NCBI GenBank assembly: GCA_029263455.1
Contig: JAJCXM010000011.1
Span: 1 to 55,454, forward strand
DNA: 55,454 bases
Reading direction: 5' to 3'
DNA from: Holophagae bacterium
Lineage (GTDB): Bacteria; Acidobacteriota; Holophagae; Acanthopleuribacterales; Acanthopleuribacteraceae
Positions within the stretch are counted from its first letter, which is position 1, and each line of letters opens with the position of its first letter. Below are positions 44,402 to 52,521 of the stretch, one piece after another. The translations under genes and the position numbers were made by a program. The notes beneath the pieces were generated by a model that saw only the letters and a program-made list of their open reading frames with translations, searched no databases and was not told where the DNA came from.

Positions 44402-44761
44402 TTAATGGTCGATTGCTATCGCAGAAGACAATGTATTCACAAGCATTGACTTTGAGAACGGTTTAGAGATCAAAGAAACGGAGCCCATAGGTAAGAGGTT
44501 ATCATTACCCGACATAATAATACTGATCAGGTTTGGCAAGAATAACTTCGCGCGGGCGATTAATTCCGGCCCTTCCATCTCCGGCATTTCATAATCTGTT
44601 AAAAGAATGTCCCCTTTGTTTGATGCCAGACACTCCAATGCCTCGATTGGGCAATGGTGAAAGCATGTGTCGCAACCCAATCCATCTAAAGCGCGTCTCA
44701 TGAATTGAAGGATGGCCGTATCGTTATCAACAATTTCGATTCTTTTTAGTTTGGGAGGCAT
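44402..44761 (-). CDS. Single-domain response regulator
   Basis: ATG 44761 follows GAAAGGGG. A full receiver: KRIEIVDNDTAILQFMRRAL, the acceptor Asp in ILLTDYEMPEMEGPEL, IIMSGND and the Lys in LISKPFSKS. It has no output domain. It converges with the hybrid kinase gene and is a likely partner. Confidence 0.88.
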   Translation of the reverse strand: MPPKLKRIEIVDNDTAILQFMRRALDGLGCDTCFHHCPIEALECLASNKGDILLTDYEMPEMEGPELIARAKLFLPNLISIIMSGNDNLLPMGSVSLISKPFSKSMLVNTLSSAIAIDH

Positions 44762-44895
44762 TGATGCCCCTTTCACATTTACGACGTGACAATTGTACGG
44801 AATAAACGTGATTATTGTTTCGTAGCTAAGTCCTAAGCATTATTCGCTACGAATATCTGGGCGATATGTCTTTGCCGCGATACGTGGCGTCGCCT

Positions 44896-45204
44896 TCATA
44901 TGTTCAATCTTGCTCTGGAATTGCGTAACATTTCTAATAAAAAAGGACGAGCGGGTGTGGTGTTAACAATCCGTGAGATGAATCCACTCAATTGACGAAA
45001 CGAGGCTATATAGAGTGAGCAATCGAAGAAATCACTCACCAACGAGAAAGAATTTGTAAGCTTGACTCTACCCCGAATCGAAGGACAGTGTAAGTTTTTG
45101 GCTGCGGCCCTTTTGATTGCTTGTTCATATTCATTGGGCGACATGTCGCCCAATGAATGGTGGATTCGGATCGGGTTATAGAACCCTTCGATGTAGTTAA
45201 ACAC
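44896..45204 (-). pseudogene. IS3-family transposase OrfB, C-terminal scrap
   Basis: FNYIEGFYNPIRIHHSLGDM, then SPNEYEQ, is the C-terminal hallmark of IS3-type DDE transposases (YIEGFYN..R.H..LG..SP). The rest of the transposase is missing. The tail after SPNEYEQ is off-pattern. Confidence 0.7.
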
Positions 45205-45440
45205 TTTCTATGTGATCTGTCCCCAAGAATTCCTGTCGATACTCGCACTCCGTCGGAAGACGCTTCAACCTTCGTTTAACTTCTTCGCGTTCCTGGCCCG
45301 TGTAGCCGTGTTGTTCTCGTTCGCTTTCAAGCACGTTGGCGGAGTTCACGTCGCGCCAGGTGATGGCTTTGATGCCGTGGTGTCCCGCTGTATCGCCTGG
45401 GTTATAAACCACGTTTCACGCGATACGTCCCCAAATTTTA
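45205..45440 (-). other. Mosaic spacer with family B and RAYT-element ends
   Basis: It contains GCCGTGGTGTCCCGCTGTA (45376-45394) and TTTCACGCGATACGTCCCC (45412-45430), the latter resembling the right inverted repeat of the RAYT element at 50036. A minus-strand open frame between them (LERLPTECEYRQEF-type) is not recognised. Confidence 0.5.
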
Positions 45441-45592
45441 CCTGTTAGATCCACTCTTTGGTGACGTCGTCGTCAAAGAAGAACGATTGCTTGCCGCGCC
45501 ATAGCTTAAGCGAAGGCGGGGCGCACCGTTCGGTTCATAACGTGATAGGCCTGACCGTCCAAGTGCGACTTCAAACGTGAAACCCGAGACAT
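45441..45592 (-). pseudogene. RAYT 5' remnant with an embedded palindrome
   Basis: ATG 45592: MSRVSRLKSHLDGQAYHVMN and RTVR, then the CCGCCTTCGCTTAAGCTATG insertion stops the frame. RAYT sequence resumes (SFFFDDDVTKEW) and breaks off at 45441. The insertion point is the same as in the 23434 and 30860 remnants. Confidence 0.85.
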
Positions 45593-45688
45593 AAGCACCC
45601 CACTAGCTGAGTTGATGGAGAAAATATGGGTTCCTAAACAGCAAAAATCAAGTGTTTGTTGGCTTTAATGCTGCGGTGTCCCGCTGTA
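45593..45688 (-). repeat. Family B leader
   Basis: CACCCCACTAGCTGAGTTG, AATCAAGTGTTTGTTGG and GCGGTGTCCCGCTGTA. It truncates the SUKH gene to its right. Confidence 0.8.
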
Positions 45689-45978
45689 CCGCTCCAGTAG
45701 TAGTAGAGCGCACCGTAATCTGACTCAAGGACCGACAGGAACGTTCGGTAACCGAAGAAGTTGATGGCGATTGGAACGAGTGCCACGTCTACCAACTCCA
45801 ATTCGCTCGGAGGTATGAAGTCGTCGATCACGGCTGGGCCAAAAGGCGTGGGCTCTTCGGCCTCGACAGAAACTCCCGGATCCAAGAACAGGTCACCGAG
45901 TGCGTCGACGTATTCTTTGTACAGTCTTGGTAGCTCTACACCGAGACGGTGTTCGACGTCAGTCCACGACATCTTCAA
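45689..45978 (-). pseudogene. SUKH (SMI1/KNR4) cassette gene, 3'-truncated by family B
   Basis: MSWTDVEHRLGVELPRLYKE and YVDALGDL are the N-terminal signature of SMI1/KNR4 proteins, and PIAINFFGYRTFLSVLESDY, then GALYYYW, the central strands. SUKH proteins are often toxin-neutralising immunity proteins. The frame then runs into the repeat (SGTAGHRSIKANK). Start ATG 45978 or 45972. Confidence 0.78.
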
Positions 45979-46003
45979 TTTGTACTTCCCGCTGCAATGA
46001 TTT

Positions 46004-46010
46004 GTTAGGC
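46004..46010 (-). other. attC half-site of the DUF4291 cassette
   Basis: GTTAGGC here is the complement of this cassette's own start at 46679-46685 (GCCTAAC), as expected of an R'' core. The second core towards the SUKH gene is missing, so the attC is damaged. Confidence 0.6.
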
Positions 46011-46019
46011 GGCTGGCGG

Positions 46020-46652
46020 TTACTGCGACTCAATTTTCAGATTCCTGCAGGCAGTTTTACTGGTGGGTAAGTAGACGCTCTCCGCTGGGGTAACAAGATT
46101 CTCATACGGAGGACTAACGTGGGCCCTTTCAGCTTCAACGAACTCACTGATGTCCGTGATGGAGATGCACTCTTCCTGGCCATAGCGACGGAGGATCTCG
46201 CCACGGAGACCGAGCTGAACCGCCCGCCGTTCGACCTTGATGCCAGCGGGATCGTGATCCGGATCCCATTGCAGCCGCACCGACGATTCTTGAACGGCCG
46301 ACTGCCACTCGTCTCGGGTGTTGAACAGGGAAGGGTCGAAGCTTGATGGCACTGCGGCCTCTAGGATTTCCTCGAAAAAGGTACGACTTAGCCTGACCGC
46401 CAGCGTTACCTCCTGACCCGACTTGGTGCCCCAACCTGAACGGTACATCATCCAGAGAAAATTGGGTTTAACCCAACTCATGCGCGTGAAGCTGAAGGCC
46501 CCACCGAACCGCCCATGCTCAGCTGCATAGTGGCCGATCTCGGGGCGATAGGCCTGATACACGACGATGGACTCCTCATCGTGCTGAGCAAGGATGTGAC
46601 GCCCAGAAGGTGGCCAGCGTCGCGACTGGTCTGTGTAGTTCTCGGTTCTCAC
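46020..46652 (-). CDS. DUF4291 protein, first cassette at attI copy 1
   Basis: GTG 46652 gives RTENYTDQSRRWPPSGRHIL. The family core is IVVYQAYRPEIGHYAAEHGR, SWVKPNFLWMMYRSGWGTK and VRLQWDPDHDPAGIKVERRA, then VQLGLRGEILRRY. DUF4291 proteins are of unknown function and recur as gene cassettes. Its 5' side meets attI at 46683. Confidence 0.88.
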   Translation of the reverse strand: MRTENYTDQSRRWPPSGRHILAQHDEESIVVYQAYRPEIGHYAAEHGRFGGAFSFTRMSWVKPNFLWMMYRSGWGTKSGQEVTLAVRLSRTFFEEILEAAVPSSFDPSLFNTRDEWQSAVQESSVRLQWDPDHDPAGIKVERRAVQLGLRGEILRRYGQEECISITDISEFVEAERAHVSPPYENLVTPAESVYLPTSKTACRNLKIESQ

Positions 46653-46682
46653 GCTTCGGATACCACGCGATCCCGGCCGCCT

Positions 46683-46782
46683 AACCACTGATTATCATGT
46701 TGATGGACCTGATAAGTTGTTAATTTGTTTGGTCTTCTTCATAATGCCCTGAACGAATATCACACTAGCAGTGGGGAATTCG
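46683..46782 (+). other. attI site and intI promoter region, copy 1
   Basis: From AACCACTGATTATCATG onwards the sequence is nearly identical to 52522-52620. Left of this triplet the two loci differ completely (cassettes). This is exactly the pattern of G^TT crossover at attI. The segment leads straight to intI. Confidence 0.8.
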
Positions 46783-46980
46783 ATGGTCAAGCAAAATACA
46801 GGGCTGATGGAAAACGTTCGCAATACGCTACGACGAAGGCATTACTCCATTCACACGGAACGTAGTTATTGTGACTGGATCCGGCGCACCATTCATTTCC
46901 ATGGGTTCAAGAATCGCGAGGATTTGTTTCGGGACGGTGAATCGAGAATTTAAGCGTTTCTCACCCATCTCGCCGTGGAC
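46783..46980 (+). pseudogene. intI: intI fragment, copy 1, nonsense-mutated and truncated
   Basis: MVKQNTGLMENVRNTLRRRH, then YSIHTERSYCDWIRRTIHFH, matches the N-terminal SAM-like domain of integron integrases (LRRKHYSIRTE..YxDWI..FI.FH). GAA has become TAA at 46951-46953; AFLTHLAVD follows in frame, then the gene is cut by family B. All catalytic R..H..R..Y residues are missing. Confidence 0.85.
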
Positions 46981-47144
46981 TGGGCTTAAAGTTGTGGTGT
47001 CCTGCTGTAGTCTCTAAATGAGACTTCAAACGTGAAACCCGAGACATAAGCACCCCACTTGGCTGAGTTGATGGGGTGAATATGGGTTCCTAAACAGCAA
47101 ATATCAAGTGTTTACTGGCCTTAGTGATGTGGTGTCCCGCTGTA
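46981..47144 (-). repeat. Family B end plus a complete family B leader
   Basis: GGGCTTAAAGTTGTGGTGTC, then CTAAATGAGACTTCAAACG to GTGGTGTCCCGCTGTA. Duplicate of 39181-39348. Confidence 0.82.
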
Positions 47145-47322
47145 CCGCCCCCTGCGGCGAACGGAATGGGCATGGCAGAGCTTGGCGCTGGGGTCTGAGT
47201 CGTATTGCCGAGGTGTGATTCAGCGTTTCAAGTTGCAATCGCCAGGACTCAATCAACCGTTTGAGTTGGGTTCAGGCCTATGCAACACACATATGCGAGC
47301 TGGCCCGCATTCAACTAAATAA
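47145..47322 (+). pseudogene. RAYT 3' remnant
   Basis: The plus frame RRTEWAWQSLALGSESYCR, then FKLQSPGLNQPFELGSGLCN and THMRAGPHSTK, is the C-terminus of the 48793 transposase with two substitutions. It starts right at the TGTCCCGCTGTA junction. Confidence 0.88.
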
Positions 47323-47667
47323 CGCTTCGGGCTACTGAAACCAACCGCGTTTTTGGTTCGTTGCTGGCGAACAGGGGATAGATACGTCCAGAGTGACGGC
47401 CTAAGCGAACCAAGCAAGCATTTTGGTCAGATTACTTGACGATCGAAACAACATATCCCAGAACTCGGCTGATTCACGGACACATTTCAGTCGTCGCGTG
47501 CTTGGAGAAAAGGAAACGGCGCTTCAAGTCCGAAATCTGCCAGATCATGACCAGGAAATCGACCAGAAAGCCGAGGTGAGGTCGAAATGATGGATCGCAA
47601 TCTCATTGGTAATGCTCAAAGTTGGCTCATAGACTAGGTTTCACGTGATACGTCCCCATAAATTTCT
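47323..47667 (+). repeat. RAYT element 3' non-coding tail, copy
   Basis: Nearly identical to 49729-50061, with a ~12-base insertion around 47452 (AACATATCCC) and point changes. It ends in TTTCACGTGATACGTCCCC. Contains AACCAA.CGCGTTT.TTGGTT and other small inverted repeats; no open frame. Confidence 0.82.
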
Positions 47668-47804
47668 TTCAGACGCCAAATACAAACAACCTCAACCTTT
47701 CTTGATGAATAACTCTCATACCTGGTTCGATTACCCTGAACACGCTCAACACGGCAGGTTGGTCAAGCGCCGATCAACGCGAGTAAATACTGTGTTGTCG
47801 TGTT

Positions 47805-48437
47805 TCAACGAATTAGGACTAACATCTCCTTCTCTTCGTGCGAATTAGGAAATGAGAATTCACGCATGATCTCGTAACCTGCACCAGTCGATGTTCCAGG
47901 GCCCCATAGCCTGATTTTGATTGCTTCATGGACGTGACTTGATGGGATTGATGAATCGTAGTCTACTCTCATTTTGAGCTTGTACAATCCAGCAGGAATT
48001 GATTGCTCAAGCGGGTAAATTCGGTAGTGATCACTTCTTAGGCGACTGGTTATTCCGTCTGGATTGGGGGTTCGGTTCATTTCGTCATGAAAAACCCTGC
48101 TGCCGACATCAAGATCGACTATAGAGTATTGAATCCCAATTTGATTGTTATCCAAATCTAACCCCATAATCTTAATTGCCACGTGGCAGGTCCGGTGGGC
48201 AGGAGAATCTATGTCGACCACGTATGGAAATCTTATCGCTTGGCTTAGACTTTCCTTTATTCGCTCCAATTGGTCTATTCTTGTCTGGAGCTCTCTCCGT
48301 TCGTCCGTCAATGTTTTCAGAGCGATAGGGTCAATAGCAGCCGCAGTTTCATGAAGACCATCAACCAATTTCTTTAGTTTACATCCCGAAAACCCAATAA
48401 TGGCAATCAAGGATACTAAATATAGGTGGTGTTTCAT
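47805..48437 (-). CDS. Lipoprotein, hypothetical
   Basis: ATG 48437 follows AAAAGGAAG. The lipobox is IGFSGC (Cys at residue ~19). A coiled-coil (LTDERRELQTRIDQLERIKE) precedes a beta-rich domain with YRIYPLEQSIPAGLYKLKMR. It has no known family. It lies between two RAYT-element tails, so it may be a passenger or the original chromosomal gene. Confidence 0.72.
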   Translation of the reverse strand: MKHHLYLVSLIAIIGFSGCKLKKLVDGLHETAAAIDPIALKTLTDERRELQTRIDQLERIKESLSQAIRFPYVVDIDSPAHRTCHVAIKIMGLDLDNNQIGIQYSIVDLDVGSRVFHDEMNRTPNPDGITSRLRSDHYRIYPLEQSIPAGLYKLKMRVDYDSSIPSSHVHEAIKIRLWGPGTSTGAGYEIMREFSFPNSHEEKEMLVLIR

Positions 48438-48641
48438 AAGTACTACTTCCTTTTGGTATACACACAATCTGGTTGCTGTGGCCGCTTACATCAAAGAACA
48501 TCAGTAACTATTTGTGATGACTAATGTCATAACAGGACAAGTCGCCTAAACCTTGACTCCCACCTTTGTCAGGATGTCAGGATAGCTGTCGCCTCATCTA
48601 GGCCCAGTGACAGGGTAGCAGCAGTAATAATAGAAGATTTT

Positions 48642-50061
48642 ATTTTATAGGGACGTATCACGTGAAATGTGGTCTATTACCCATCTTCTATATTGTGCCT
48701 TGCAAGAGTTGGCCATCTTCACTTGATTTCTGATCTCACAAGACCCATGTTCTAAACATCACCAATCACCATATTTCTTTGAGGGGGAACTTATGGCACG
48801 TATTTGTCGTTTGAAGTCGCATCTGGATGGGCAGGCTTACCACGTCATGAACCGCACCGTACGGCAGGCGTTCTTGTTTGATGACGATGTCAGCAAGGAG
48901 TGGATCTATCAGGAAATATTGGCGTTGGCCAAGATCTATACGGTCGACCTGCACGCCATTGCCGTTATGAGCAATCACTATCACATCATCTTGACCGTGC
49001 TGAAACCTGTGCTGACGGAAAAGGATGTGGAAGCCCGTTTTGCGCGATACCAGCGTCGATTACGTCATCCACAGAAGTGGTACGAATGGCGATTCGAGGA
49101 ATGGGCAACCCGCCTATCGGACCTTTCGCGCTTCATGCAGGACCTGAATCGGTCGATAGCCCACTACGTCAATGGCCGTGATCAAGCTAAAGGGTCGCTT
49201 TGGGGCGACCGCTTCAAATCAACCCTCCTCGACGATGGTGACGGGTTTCTGCGCTGTATGGCCTATGTGGAAATGAACCCTGTGAAGGCTGGTCTGTGCC
49301 AGAAACCGTCAGAATATCGATGGTGTTCCATGGGCCGATTCCATCGTGGTGGTAAGAAGGCAGCCGGCGTCGCCTTCCCCAAAATCAAGGGTTTTGATTT
49401 TGCTAAGACAACGGCTCAAAGACAGAAAGCGTTTCGGATCTTCCTCGATCACCTAGCCGACCGTGAGCATGACCTAGATAGCAAATTGGAAGTCGACATG
49501 GTCGAGTTGCAGAAAGCGCTCTCGTCTTGGAAATTGGACGAACTGGCTGACTGGGTGTTACGCCGAACGGAATGGGCATGGCAGAGCTTGGCGCTGGGTT
49601 CGGAGTCCTACTGTCGAGACGTTATCCGGCGTTTCAAGTTGCAATCGCCCGGACTCAATCAACCGTTTGAGTTGGGTTCAGGCCTGTGCAACACACATAT
49701 GCGAGCTGGCCCGCATTCAACTAAATAACGCCTCGGGCTACTGAAACCAACCGCGTTTTTGGTTCGTTGCTGGCGAACAGGGGAATAGATGCGTCCGAAG
49801 TGGCAGCCTAAGCGAACCAAGCAAGCATTTTGGTCTGATTACTTGACGATCGAAACAGAACTCGGCTGATTCACGGACAAACTTCAGTCGTCGCGTGCTT
49901 GGAGAAAAGGAAACGGCGCTTCATGTCCGAAATCTGCCAGATCATGACCAGGAAATCGACCAGATAGCCGAGGTGAGGTCGAAATGATGGATCGCGATCT
50001 CATTGGCATTGCTCAAAGTTGGCTCATAGACTGGGTTTCACGTGATACGTCCCCATAAATT
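48642..50061 (+). mobile_element. Complete RAYT-bearing element with terminal inverted repeats
   Basis: GGGACGTATCACGTGAAA at 48650-48667 and its perfect complement at 50036-50053 bound the element; similarity extends through flanking A+T bases to about 26 bases. It holds a 5' leader, the transposase, and a ~330-base 3' tail. Fragments of each part recur across the window, so this is a plausible master copy. Confidence 0.8.
48793..49728 (+). CDS. REP-associated tyrosine transposase (Y1/HUH, IS200-like)
   Basis: The ATG follows GAGGGGGAACTT. RLKSHLDGQAYHVMNRTVR starts the Y1 fold. The HUH metal site is in AVMSNHYHIILTV. The catalytic Tyr is probably in RCMAYVEMNPVKAGLC. At 311 residues it is longer than the usual ~150-220, with a C-terminal extension from ~residue 195 that includes a helical RRTEWAWQSLALGSESY segment. 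It would nick and join single-stranded DNA at hairpin ends. Confidence 0.92.
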   Translation: MARICRLKSHLDGQAYHVMNRTVRQAFLFDDDVSKEWIYQEILALAKIYTVDLHAIAVMSNHYHIILTVLKPVLTEKDVEARFARYQRRLRHPQKWYEWRFEEWATRLSDLSRFMQDLNRSIAHYVNGRDQAKGSLWGDRFKSTLLDDGDGFLRCMAYVEMNPVKAGLCQKPSEYRWCSMGRFHRGGKKAAGVAFPKIKGFDFAKTTAQRQKAFRIFLDHLADREHDLDSKLEVDMVELQKALSSWKLDELADWVLRRTEWAWQSLALGSESYCRDVIRRFKLQSPGLNQPFELGSGLCNTHMRAGPHSTK

Positions 50062-50173
50062 GACAGGCTCGTTTATTGGATTGACACGAGCGTATCAAAA
50101 GGTTCTCAATGGCCACAAAGAGGCTGTTGAGCGCGCGATCGAGAAAGGCAAGCAGTACTTGGCAGAGGAATAA
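50062..50173 (+). pseudogene. Gene 3' end cut by the RAYT element
   Basis: The frame GSFIGLTRAYQKVLNGHKEA and VERAIEKGKQYLAEE ends in TAA at the base before the next ATG. The N-terminus was lost at the element's right end. It is perhaps the end of a toxin-type gene, with the next gene as its partner; this is only a guess. Confidence 0.5.
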
Positions 50174-50668
50174 ATGGACGTCAACACAAAAATGAAAGAC
50201 ATTCTGAAAGAAATACGCGGTTTGCCTAAAACCAAACTACCCAAATCGCTAGATTCCATCATCAACGAAGGTTTCGTAGAATCAGATGGGGCCTTGCTCC
50301 TGAATGTGTTTTGGGACAAAAAAACAAGATACAACCAACGTTTGCACTTTGATCTGACGGGATTCGAATGTTTTATTAATCATCATCATTTCAGAGGCAA
50401 AGTAAGTAAAATCGAATCGATGATCCTATTTTCGTTGAACGTATTGAACTTGTTCAAGACATTGAAACGAAACGACGTGCTTAAAGTTATTCTCGAGAAG
50501 ACACAGCGCGAAACTACATTCCGGTGCTATCTAGAAAGATCCGATGAACCGGATTACTTAGTAGAAGATCTCAATGAATACAACACGCCACTGATGATCT
50601 TAAGATCTGACCGTGAATATGCAAGCCCGGATGCCCAGGTCATGCAGAATTGGCTGGCAGGACTATAA
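50174..50668 (+). CDS. Hypothetical protein, 164 aa
   Basis: The ATG abuts the stop of the truncated gene before it, so the two formed an operon. The product has a strand-rich centre (LLLNVFWDKKTRYNQRLHFD) and acidic C-terminus, no signal peptide. Size and context would suit an immunity protein, but no family is recognised. It is A+T-richer than neighbours. Confidence 0.65.
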   Translation: MDVNTKMKDILKEIRGLPKTKLPKSLDSIINEGFVESDGALLLNVFWDKKTRYNQRLHFDLTGFECFINHHHFRGKVSKIESMILFSLNVLNLFKTLKRNDVLKVILEKTQRETTFRCYLERSDEPDYLVEDLNEYNTPLMILRSDREYASPDAQVMQNWLAGL

Positions 50669-50689
50669 TTCAGCCTCCCCCGCATAGAG

Positions 50690-50726
50690 CGAATTAAGTG
50701 GCTTTTATGCTCTAGTGTCCCGCTGC
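50690..50726 (-). repeat. Family B end
   Basis: ATTAAGTGGCTTTTATGCTC and TAGTGTCCCGCTGCA, the right end only. Confidence 0.65.
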
Positions 50727-50760
50727 ACTCGCTTTCTTACCGCTGCTCACGCGAGCACGG

Positions 50761-51371
50761 CTACGCATTGTCAAAAGCAACAACCCACGATTCATAGACC
50801 TCAGGCGCCCAGCGCTTGACCCGAGGGAAGAGCCACTCGGCCGAGCGAGGTTGAGATTGAACCCACGCTCGTCGTCTGCAATGAGCTCGGCTGGGCCTAC
50901 CATCTGTAGGGCGTAGTGGCGAGCAGCGACCAACAAAGCAAACTGAGGCAGAGAAAAAGCAAGGACGTCAAAGTCCCATGAACCTTGGCCGTGTAGGGCC
51001 TGGAGGACACGAGGTGTCCCGCGGCCCTCAACAAGGTCAATGATGATTGGATCAGCACCTTCGTCAGCGAGCAGAAACCATGAGTCTGACCAATCATCAA
51101 GGTCTTCGTTTGTCAGCGGGTTGTAGTTGTAACCATCAAGCCGCCGAGACAGGTCGTCAAAACCGTACACGTCGATTGCGTTACCCACAGATTCGAACAG
51201 GAACCGGTCCGGTGACAGGAAGTGACCAATGTAGGTCTGAAGATCACGGGGGAAGGAGCCGCCATAGTCGGCTTGAAGAGTCGAAAGTCGGCTCTCGCCA
51301 CCTCCCTCGAATGGGTAACGCTCCTCGACCCAGAACAACCGAACTTCGGAGTGCACCTGCTCAAAGTCCAT
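50761..51371 (-). pseudogene. SUKH (SMI1/KNR4) cassette gene with a frameshift
   Basis: ATG 51371: FEQVHSEVRLFWVEERYPFE, LSTLQADYGGSFPRDLQTYI, then DVYGFDDLSRRLDGYNYNPL, the SUKH core DEGADPIIIDL, and GSWDFDVLAFSLPQFALLVA. After GFNLNL a one-base indel near 50840 shifts the frame. In the new frame the expected ending SAEWLFPRVKRWAPEVYESW, then VVAFDNA and TAG at 50761, continues. The unshifted frame instead runs into the repeat. Confidence 0.8.
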
Positions 51372-51386
51372 AGCTATATCCTGGCG

Positions 51387-51450
51387 GCCCAACGAGTTGG
51401 CCGTTCATCGGTCGGGCGAAGCGCGGTCCGTCTGCAACGGCTGGTTAGGC
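51387..51450 (-). other. attC site 8
   Basis: Cores GCCCAAC (51387) and GTTAGGC (51444) flank GTTGGCCGTTC/GGCGAAGC and CGGTCCG arms, an imperfect palindrome. Confidence 0.7.
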
Positions 51451-51462
51451 TGCGCCCAGTCA

Positions 51463-51780
51463 TCACATGGATTCCACTGCACTGACGAATGAACCGTAAG
51501 ACCCTATGTACCAGGACACTCCATTCTGAAGTCTGCACTCCAATCCAAACGCGGCGGCCCCCTCATCATAGACCACGCGATACGCAGCATCGTTTGAGCC
51601 AGTGTCGTCGGTGACTAGCCAGACGTGCCCAGGTTGTACTCCTTCTGGGTCGTGCATGACGCTGATGCGTCGCGGAGTGACCAGATGGGCCTCTGCCCAG
51701 GGTCTTAGTCGGTCAGTCAACTCCACCAGTCCACGCTCGACGTAGGACCTAATCAACTCTTCGACCGAGCCTGTGCTCAT
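51463..51780 (-). CDS. Integron cassette protein, 105 aa
   Basis: ATG 51780 lies only nine bases inside the cassette boundary, so it may be translated with almost no leader. Features: SVEELIRSYVERGLVELTDR, HVWLVTDDTGSNDAAYRVVY and ECRLQNGVSWYIGSYGSFVS. Complete between attC sites 8 and 9. Family not recognised. Confidence 0.72.
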   Translation of the reverse strand: MSTGSVEELIRSYVERGLVELTDRLRPWAEAHLVTPRRISVMHDPEGVQPGHVWLVTDDTGSNDAAYRVVYDEGAAAFGLECRLQNGVSWYIGSYGSFVSAVESM

Positions 51781-51784
51781 GACT

Positions 51785-51841
51785 GCCTAACGTGCGAGCC
51801 TGAACGGCGGCCATGCCGTCCGTTCCAGGCTTGTGTTCTGC
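51785..51841 (-). other. attC site 9
   Basis: Cores GCCTAAC and GTTCTGC flank GAGCCTGAACGG/CCGTTCCAGGCTT arms. GTTCTGC matches the start of this cassette at attI copy 2 (GCAGAAC at 52518-52524), the self-complementarity rule for R'' and R'. Confidence 0.82.
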
Positions 51842-51883
51842 GAGCCCCAAGATCGAGACTCCTTGAAACTGTTCTTCTATAGC

Positions 51884-52474
51884 TCACTCCGACTGAGCCT
51901 CCTCAATACCAGTGTCGTCGTGGCAACGCGCGTACTCTGCCTTCGACACCCAGTACCCAGTTACCATCACAAGTAAGAAAAGACCGAGTGAGAACGGCAC
52001 TCTCAGCGGCTCGAACCCGAGTCGAGGATCGATGCCGCAGAAGGCGACGTAGGCCCATACTGAGATCGTCGCCGGATAGATTACAGCAGCAGCGAAGGTG
52101 TTCGTGGCCAAGGGAAGTTTGGGCCTCCGGATCGGCGAGAATGCCCCTTCAAAGCTGCTGCCAATGAGTTGAGATTCTATTGCTCTCGCTCTAATGGTGA
52201 AGACAGTGCAGTGTTGTATGCCACGGATCTCGTAGAGATAAAGAGCCATCGCTACAAGACCTCCGAAGATTCCAATCGCAAGCAAGTGCTCCGGTTTCTG
52301 AACGTCGTCGATTTTGATTATCGCGAAGAGTCCTGTGCCGGACGCCAGTGGAAGCAAAGCCAATAGCTTGGCCCGGAACTCTGCAATGCCGTCGTGAGAT
52401 TTACAGAGTTCCTCATAGACGATCCTCAATGCAGTGAACCGATCTTCCGCAGGCGAGTCTTCGCTATTGCTCAT
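51884..52474 (-). CDS. Four-helix membrane protein, first cassette at attI copy 2
   Basis: ATG 52474 follows CAAGGGA. Two N-terminal helices (KLLALLPLASGTGLFAIIK, LLAIGIFGGLVAMALYLYEI) and two C-terminal ones (FAAAVIYPATISVWAYVAF, FSLGLFLLVMVTGYWV) enclose a cytoplasmic loop. Similar hypothetical cassette proteins exist, and some resemble membrane effectors of defence systems; the role here is unknown. Confidence 0.78.
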   Translation of the reverse strand: MSNSEDSPAEDRFTALRIVYEELCKSHDGIAEFRAKLLALLPLASGTGLFAIIKIDDVQKPEHLLAIGIFGGLVAMALYLYEIRGIQHCTVFTIRARAIESQLIGSSFEGAFSPIRRPKLPLATNTFAAAVIYPATISVWAYVAFCGIDPRLGFEPLRVPFSLGLFLLVMVTGYWVSKAEYARCHDDTGIEEAQSE

Positions 52475-52521
52475 TCCCTTGATTCCTCATGTACAAAACC
52501 AACAAACTGGTGGTTCGCAGA

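Noticed and set aside
45197-45412. Minus-strand protein LKRLPTECEYRQEF between repeat ends
   Set aside because: It starts and ends in repeat sequence and matches nothing I recognise; kept only as part of the mosaic spacer.
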